Position numbers and translations under genes: made by a program | Assembly (NCBI GenBank): GCA_025403435.1 | Contig: CM046341.1 | Location: 14,407,219-14,471,218 of the forward strand | Direction: 5' to 3' | Source: Artocarpus heterophyllus | Taxonomy: Eukaryota > Streptophyta > Magnoliopsida > Rosales > Moraceae | DNA: 64,000 nt | Notes under the pieces: generated by a model | What the model saw: only the letters and a program-made list of their open reading frames with translations | What the model was told of the DNA's origin: nothing | Databases searched by the model: none | In this document: piece after piece, positions 57,507 to 64,000 of the stretch | Layout of the letters: each line of letters starts with the position of its first letter | Position numbering within the stretch: the first letter of the stretch is position 1

Positions 57507-58998
57507 AAGGACGAAAATATCGATGTCGTCAAGGTTCTCAAGGTTTTGATTTTATCATGGATATTATTGATGTTGACGGATATTCAGGAAAAAATAGATA
57601 TCTTAAGAAAAACGTGTAATTTTTTTTACAACTTTGCACAATACTAAAATAATCAATATTACTTAATTCGAATCAAGTTAATAACATAAATAATATAATT
57701 TTAGTCCAATATGAGAGTTATATGCTTATGATAAAAAGATGCCATCATTATATATATTGATTATGATTCTAAGATTATTTTACATAGTTATTAGATACCA
57801 GTTATAATAATAGTATATGAAAAACTACCACCAAATATAATAAAGTATACTTCAAGTGTCTTCAATACCAAAAGGAGTTTCTAGCCAGTTGAAAAGTATT
57901 ATGCAGGTTTTGATCTTGATCTAAATAGTACATCTTCCAAGATATTACCTTTGAATAGTTCTAGAGGTAATTGTTTCTTGATCTCTTCCTACTTTAAACA
58001 CATAAATTAGATATTGTTGATTTATCCAACTTGATGAGTAGTCTTCATGGAGTTGTAGTGACATCTCAACACTAAATTGTGGTGGACGATATATACGAGT
58101 ATATCAAAAAAAACCATTTTGGTTTTGTACTTTTGAACTACTCTCTTTTTAAAACTATAAAAATATTATAACCATAAGAACTTTGATTAATTCCTAAGCT
58201 CATGGAGTTAAAATGCTTTCGTTTAATATATAAAACAATAGGAGTACAAACTTAAGAAATGTACAAACTAGGAAGGCTTTTAGCTTGGGAACTGGCTATG
58301 AATTTTGGGTATTTAATAGAGAAGGATTTTTTATTATTATTTTATAAGAAAAGCAACAATAATTGGTATTAGCCTATAAAGAAATACTACCAATATAGTA
58401 GTACATCACGTGAAACATAGCTTTTGAAGGACCACCATAAGATTCCCTGAAAACGTATAATGTAGAACAAAAACAAATTGACACTAATGGACAAAACTAG
58501 TAAACGTGCACTATATACATAATGCATCTATATCATATTCACGCATTGTAGGAACAATATAATTCGTAAAAAAATTATTTTCTCTATACGGACACTAATT
58601 GGAACTAGTAGATAAAAAAAGTAAAAATTACTACGTATATCTAGATGTAATATGTTGTAATATGTTATAGATCTTCGCATAAGAGTCACGATTTATTCAT
58701 TTTACAAGTAAGAATTATTTAAAGACTCAATAATCCTTATTAAACATTTTTTTTATTGTTTTTAGGTTCAAAATATTAATCATATTTTATTAAAAATAAT
58801 TTTAAAAAATTCTAGAAAATTAATTTGTGTGTAAAAATAAAAATTTTCTATCATCCTTAAACATTTTGTGCAAAATTTCAAAAATATCCCAAATCTTTAC
58901 AAGCATCCTAAAAGAAAAATGCTTTTTCCTATATTCATGTCACGACTGTAAAATATAAATATTGTCGTGAAAATATCTACGACATCATCGTGGACATT
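57507..58998. mobile_element. Unclassified insertion in the promoter of copy E'
   Basis: Begins AAGGACGAAAATATCG right after ATATAGGACC, exactly as in E, and is collinear with 38,960-40,928 but holds one instead of two copies of the 400-bp repeat. Its right end and the rest of the TATA region are deleted, and the sequence resumes at AGCAATAGAGAATT. Confidence 0.68.
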
Positions 58999-59790
58999 AA
59001 GCAATAGAGAATTATAGGTCACAAAACAGAGAACAAATATTACTCGGCGTAAAAATGCACGTGCGCTTTTTCATACTCTTTTGTCTTTAATTTATTGTTT
59101 TTTCTTCCTCTTCCAATATCTCTTTTTTCTTCAATCTTGACTTCGATGGATGTTAGGCACGTCAAAATTATCTCATATTCGGGTTCATGTATAGCTCTTA
59201 CGATATAAATTTATAACCAGGTGAAGTGTTCAAATCCTTCTATCTCAATTTTTTTTAGAAATAAAATTAATGTTTAAGAAAGTGGTTGAAACTGTATAGT
59301 TAGAATTGCACACTGTAACATATGAGTGCTCTACACTGTCATATGTGAGAGCTTTATATTGTTTATATTTGAAATTGTATAATTAACCACTCTTCCAAAC
59401 ACCCTATATCTTGGATTTTTACATTTATCTTCCATTTATACGTGTACATTAATGTGTGATACGTTCACTTCAAAATGAGGGATGTTGGACCACTACAGTG
59501 TCTTGCATGCTAAACGTGCATCAAACTTGGGGGCCGTAAAAGCTACACATTTGATATAACCAAAAAAAAAAAAAAAACCCTGCACAGTTCCATTGCAAGA
59601 GTTGTTTTTTTTTTTTCATTTTTTTATTAATAAAATTGTATGATCCTCACGGAAGGACAACACTTCAATTGTGACATTGAAAAGTGAAACACGCAATGTG
59701 ACATTCATTTAGTGTAATATTAATGTTATAAACACATAATGTCAAAAAAAAAATTGACACATAATATAAAAAAATGAAAATTATTCTTTT
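58999..59790. other. Upstream region of E', right edge of unit II
   Basis: Matches 40,975-41,563 and, to about 59,800, the region 21,780-21,900 upstream of C. Similarity to the block fades after this point. No gene is seen. Confidence 0.5.
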
Positions 59791-59908
59791 TTCTCTAATA
59801 TCTATGAGTTGGGAAAAAATTCCTAAAGATTTTACACTGGTAATTAAATCTATGGCCCTTCTCTCCCTCGCTAAAGTAAAAAGTCAACAGATGAATTTTC
59901 AAATTTGA

Positions 59909-59980
59909 AACCTCAATGGTAAATGATATAGCTACACCCATGACAAAGACAAGTAGTATGATGGACCTAAATAAATTCAA
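59909..59980 (-). pseudogene. Hydrophobic signal-peptide-like segment, best copy
   Basis: The minus frame reads NLFRSIILLVFVMGVAISF followed by TIE, typical of a secretion signal. An open frame of 61 codons runs on to 59,795, but its first codon is TTG, and the first ATG lies inside the hydrophobic part. Related segments lie upstream of B, D, B' and D'. It may be the exon of a lost or incomplete neighbouring gene. The family is unknown. Confidence 0.35.
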
Positions 59981-60983
59981 AAATAACCCTCAGAGATAAG
60001 GCAATATTTTATAGGGTTATTTTGAACGCTACACATAAAAATTTTTAAAAGCAAGACTAACAGTATTTTTTTGGTCTTTTGTTGTTAACACTAGAGGGCC
60101 ACATATGTTTACATTGTCAAAACGACCTTTGGCAGAATAAATTTCATTTTTTAGGTTGTAATATTAATGATAATTGCTAATGGTAATGATCGTCATAACT
60201 CATATAATAGTTGGGATACTGATTAATATATTACCAATGTGATAAATAACAAACTTTAGTAGAAGGTAGACGAGTACAAAATTTTATAAGCCAAAGATTC
60301 GCCAAAAAAAAATTCATTCATTTTGTTTTTGTCGTTCTCTTAAAACTTCTAGTCCCTCCAAATCTAAAGTGTAATAGCGTTTCTTCTACTATTTGAAACA
60401 CGTAATTACTCATAATAATTATTGGTAATTATTGCTATGCCATAAAAAAATGAATTAATTAGCATTGGTAATTATGATCTTGATTTAAATTTCAAACCAG
60501 AAATATTTTATCGACACAGGCAACCTGAACACAAAGAAACTACTATGTCCACTAGAACTTTCTAAGGAATCGCTAATTTTATTTTATTTTATTTCCAACA
60601 AAAGCATGCTCTTTCATTGCATGCTTTACTAAAACTCAAAAACCAGCCTTAGAAAAATGAAAAATAAAAAATGATCTTGATACCATGACGTACTCATTCA
60701 TTGCTATCCTGATATTATAAATAATTTTTTTTGAAAAGAAAAGATTTCGTCTCAATAGGAGAAAAATACAAATATGATAAACTTTGTAATACAAGATATA
60801 ACCCTCAATAAAGATCAGTTCTACTAGTACAATTACGCTCTAATATGCTAATGCCAAAGAGTGAAAACGCATGTCAAAAGGCTGTAAAAAAGGAAAGCAC
60901 CTCGACACACAATAAAATGAACACACATTACGCTCTTTAATTAGACCCACAGCAAGTAGGAGGAACATTTGGAATAATCATAG
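59981..60983. other. Non-coding host DNA right of the duplicated block
   Basis: AT-rich, no supported gene, repeat or signal. Not similar by eye to other parts of the window. Confidence 0.4.
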
Positions 60984-63108
60984 CACTACAAGAATAATGT
61001 TATTTATTTTATTTTAGCAGCGACTTGTCTTCACAGCTTTACAAACCCGGTTGCATTTTTTCCTGTGTATAATCTACATTTAGCAACGACAAGATTTGGC
61101 CCCACCAGGAATTTATGGCGAAACTTAAAGTGAAGATTGTGAAAATTTTTTCATGAAAATTTAGAGGCAAAATAAAAATTTTGGGATTTTAGAAGGACTT
61201 TTAGCAATGATAAGCCGTCGTTAAAAGTTTTTAGGAATTTTTGGCGGTATTTCAATGAGAGAACAAGAATTTTGGGAAATTCCAAAAATGTTTAGCAGCA
61301 ACGACAAGTTTTGGGAATTTTTTGGTGGTCTTTTAGTGAGAGAATGAGAATTTTGGGAAATTCTCAAAACATTTAGTAAAATATTCGAGAATTTTTGGGC
61401 AAAAATTTAGCAAGAAATTGAATTATAGGAAATTTTCAAAAAGACTTTAAGTCGTTGTTAATACTTTAGGGTTTTGGATATTACTTTTAATAAAAAAAAT
61501 GTGGTCTTCTTCATTAATAGTTACAACATGTTGACTTTTAGTGACGATACATGTTATCGCTAAAAGTTTTTAAACATATTACTAGCACCGCCTACTCTTT
61601 TTTGCCCATTTTGCCTCTGTATTTTTTCTCTCTCTCCCTCTTTGCACTCCGAGAACCATCTGCTACCCCTTCCCCTCCCAACCACCCAAACAATAAGATT
61701 TAGGTCTCAAAGTGACCAAAAAACACCAAAAACACATTCCCTTCTCCCCCTCTTTAAGGTTTCAAGTGAAAAAACTCTTTCACAGTCTCCTCCTACCACT
61801 GCTCTGCCGCTGTTTGCCGTTGTCGCCATCTTCGGTGATCCTTCCTTTCTCTTATTAGTTTAGTTTTTAGTTATTTTTTAATATTTATTGTTTATATGGA
61901 AAATGGTGATTTTGTTAATGAAAAAACAATGATGATAATGATGCACACTGTGTGATTAGTGTGTGAATTGGAATGGTGTTTTAGAAAATTTGTGATGTGA
62001 ATAGGTTTTTTAATTTATTTTTTATAATTTGTTTTGATGATTAGAATTAAATGTTTGGGTAATTATTGATTAGAATTAATTTGTTTATCTTTTTCTTATT
62101 TGTGATGATTGTGATGATAGTTTGGGACATTGTTGATTAAAATAAATTTGATTATTTTTTTAATATGTGATAATTGTGATTACGATAAAGAGTTAAAAAG
62201 TTATGCTAATTAAGATGTTTATATTATTAGATAAGATGTGTGAATTAAATAATTAAGTAAATAAAATTTAAACTTCTTAAGTTCAATATGTAATTAAGAA
62301 TTAAAGATAATAGTAATATTTAATGGAAATTAAGTAACACCTAGTAAAGTTAAATATCGTATATAATTTAATTTAATTTTTAAACTGAATGCTCTATTTA
62401 ATAAGAAAGAATAAAAAAAATTCCAAAGTAAGTAAATTAATAGTTAAAAATAAAATAATATTAAGTATCTAGTAAAAAATAAATAATAAATAATATTCAA
62501 TCATATTTAAAAAATAATTAATATTTTTATATTTTATTATTTATAATATATTATATATTATATATTATATATTTAATAACTAATTTAATGTTTAATGTCC
62601 AATATATTAAATATTCTACTTATAAATTATAATTATTATATAAATAAATTAATAATTAATAATCAATTAATAATATATAATAATTTCATAGAATTTTGTG
62701 AAATTATATAAAATTTGATAACATTTGTCTAAAATGAGAAAATATTACTTAAAATTGGGATGACATACGTATAACTAAAATTGTTGTTTGTAGTTACATA
62801 GTATCATACATGCGTACCATTTTTTTTTTGTTTATCATTTTGCATTTACATGCATAAAATTACCTTAGACTCATTCGAGAGTCGGTGAGTAGCTCATTGA
62901 TTATTGAATTATCCTATTTGGACTATTTAGAAATATATAGTGAGGTGTTTGTTATATACATGTCCACACAAGCTTTGTAGTAGAGGTTTCAGATGTCTTT
63001 TCTTTGTCATGACCTGATCCTAGCCTTAACTCTTCTGTGCCTCCACCACATCTAAGTGTTGCTCCTCCTATAGAGCCTGATGTAGAAGCAGATGATGTAC
63101 AGAACTTA
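60984..63108 (+). mobile_element. CACTA-like transposon, left part
   Basis: It starts CACTACAAGAATAATG and continues with repeated AGCAACGACAAG and TTAGCGA-type subterminal motifs to about 61,560, as in plant CACTA (En/Spm) elements. A pyrimidine-rich, UTR-like stretch (61,610-61,860) follows, then about 1.1 kb of AT-rich DNA. A proline-rich open piece (PDPSLNSSVPPPHLSV) lies at 63,013-63,108 and may be a fragment of an element gene. The right terminus is not found because an LTR begins at 63,109. No transposase domain is recognisable. Confidence 0.6.
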
Positions 63109-64000
63109 TGCAATGACCAGGGAAATTTATTAATAGAATTTAATATTTAATTAAGTTTAATTAATGAATTTATCCTTAAAATTTTTATTTTCTATAAAAA
63201 TTGTGATAATGTACAAATAAGCAGAATTAATAGGAAACTCCACTGCGAACGTGATGCAATGTTAGATATTGTTAATATAGATTTTATGAGTTTAAATACT
63301 CAAGAATTTGTAAAGAATATCCATAAAATGAATTTTATATCACAATTAATTATAGAATTGTGATAAAACTGGATGGGTTATTAAGATATAAATAAGATAT
63401 AAAGTCCACCAAAACCATAAGCCAGTGTAAAAGAGGGCCCGATGCGGTATAAGTATATTGCTAAGTGAAAACAAAGATATAAGAAATGTTATCTTTGGCC
63501 TCCAAAAATATGCCAAAGGGAAGTAAAATATTTATATAGTCTAAGAATATGTTTTTGCACTGATTTTACTATAGCAGTGTAAGAAAAATACTGTGTGGTG
63601 AAAAATTATACTGTATATAATTTTTGGGGCCCACTAAGTAGACAACCACTAAATTTCATTGGGCCACCATGCCACAAAAGGTGGCCCAATCACACCAAGC
63701 CACCTTAGGTAAGCTAATTGATTACTTGGCAAGTCAACCACCAAGATAAGCATGAATTAAATTTGAATGAACCAAATTTTTCTCCATTTCATCCTCCAAC
63801 CCCACGGCAGCCACTAAGGCACCTTTCCAAAAATTTTCTCAAACCCAAATCTTTGCAAAATTAACCCCAATTAAGTTCAAGAAGCAAAATTCAAAGGATT
63901 TTATCAAATTTGAGGTAAAACCTAAACTTTTTTTCAAGTTTTCTTAGGGCTTTTCTTGAGTTAAGGGGGAAATTTGATTCAAGGTATTTTTGTATGAAAA
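63109..64000 (+). repeat. Partial LTR of a second, unrelated LTR retrotransposon
   Basis: It begins TGCAATGACCAGGGAAATT, close to the TGTAATGACC start common in plant Gypsy LTRs. Near the window end it has an LTR-like leader (CTCCATTTCATCCTCC, then AATTTGAGGTAAAACCTAA). The AAATTTGAGGTAAAAC part recalls the GAAGAAAATTTTTAACGTAAG region of the first Gypsy family, but otherwise the sequences differ. No end, duplication or coding region is inside the window, so the assignment is tentative. Confidence 0.45.

Larger units (their letters stand above)
41690..59760. repeat. Duplication unit II of the BBI block (copies B', C', D', E')
   Basis: Collinear with 14,480-41,570. It contains B' (46.3-46.7 kb), C' (49.8-50.7), D' (52.0-54.5) and E' (56.5-57.4) on the minus strand. 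After removal of the 2.8-kb solo LTR it measures about 15.2 kb, like unit I without its own insertions. Confidence 0.85.

Noticed and set aside
59795..59980. A 61-residue secreted protein gene
   Set aside because: The first codon is TTG, not ATG, and no downstream exon is seen. Only the short hydrophobic relic is reported.
61642..61863. 73-residue Ser/Pro/Leu-rich frame in the right-hand CACTA-like element
   Set aside because: It is a pyrimidine-rich, UTR-like stretch without a recognisable domain, so it is described only within the element.

Overview
The window is a gene-poor, AT-rich piece of plant nuclear DNA, almost certainly from a dicot. The evidence is intron-bearing secreted protein genes with plant TATA boxes, Ty1/Copia and Ty3/Gypsy LTR retrotransposons with plant-type tRNA-Met primer sites, CACTA-type transposons and MITEs. 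The only host genes I recognise are a minus-strand cluster of Bowman-Birk-type proteinase inhibitor (BBI) genes and relics. BBIs are typical of legumes and grasses, so a legume is plausible, but the species cannot be fixed from this sequence. All comparisons were made by eye.

Layout. (1) 1-11,224: a decayed Copia element cut by the window start, with a solo Gypsy LTR (5,196-8,192) nested in it. (2) 12,128-14,320: BBI gene A, intact. (3) 14,480-41,570: duplication unit I, holding BBI copies B (exon 1 relic in a hairpin), C (intact), D (split chimeric relic) and E (pseudogene). It also holds a 528-bp CACTA-type MITE and a complete 11.3-kb chromodomain-type Gypsy element (26,407-37,749). (4) 41,690-59,760: duplication unit II, holding B', C', D' and E' in the same order and strand, without the MITE and the full Gypsy element but with its own 2.8-kb solo LTR. 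(5) 59,760-64,000: a CACTA-like element from 60,984, interrupted at 63,109 by the start of an unrelated LTR that runs out of the window.

The BBI genes share one design. Exon 1 encodes a signal peptide of about 24 residues and a short linker. A phase-1 intron follows. A 245-nt exon 2 encodes an 81-residue cysteine-rich domain. Three copies (A, C, C') are intact. Their domain aligns with the classical double-headed BBI but has 12 rather than 14 cysteines, a lengthened first loop without its prolines, and a well-kept second loop. They therefore look like single-headed inhibitors acting outside the cell or in the vacuole. The predicted P1 residue differs between copies: Phe in A, Arg in C and C', Leu in the D relics. 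All copies with an exon 2 also keep a small inverted repeat about 100-180 nt after the stop codon, a possible mRNA 3' UTR hairpin.

History. B resembles D and C resembles E, so a B/C-type pair was probably duplicated first, and the four-copy block was then duplicated in tandem. Because units I and II are paired, each serves as the empty-site control for later insertions: the MITE, the full Gypsy element and the solo LTR all postdate the last duplication. The insertion in the TATA box of E and E' predates it.
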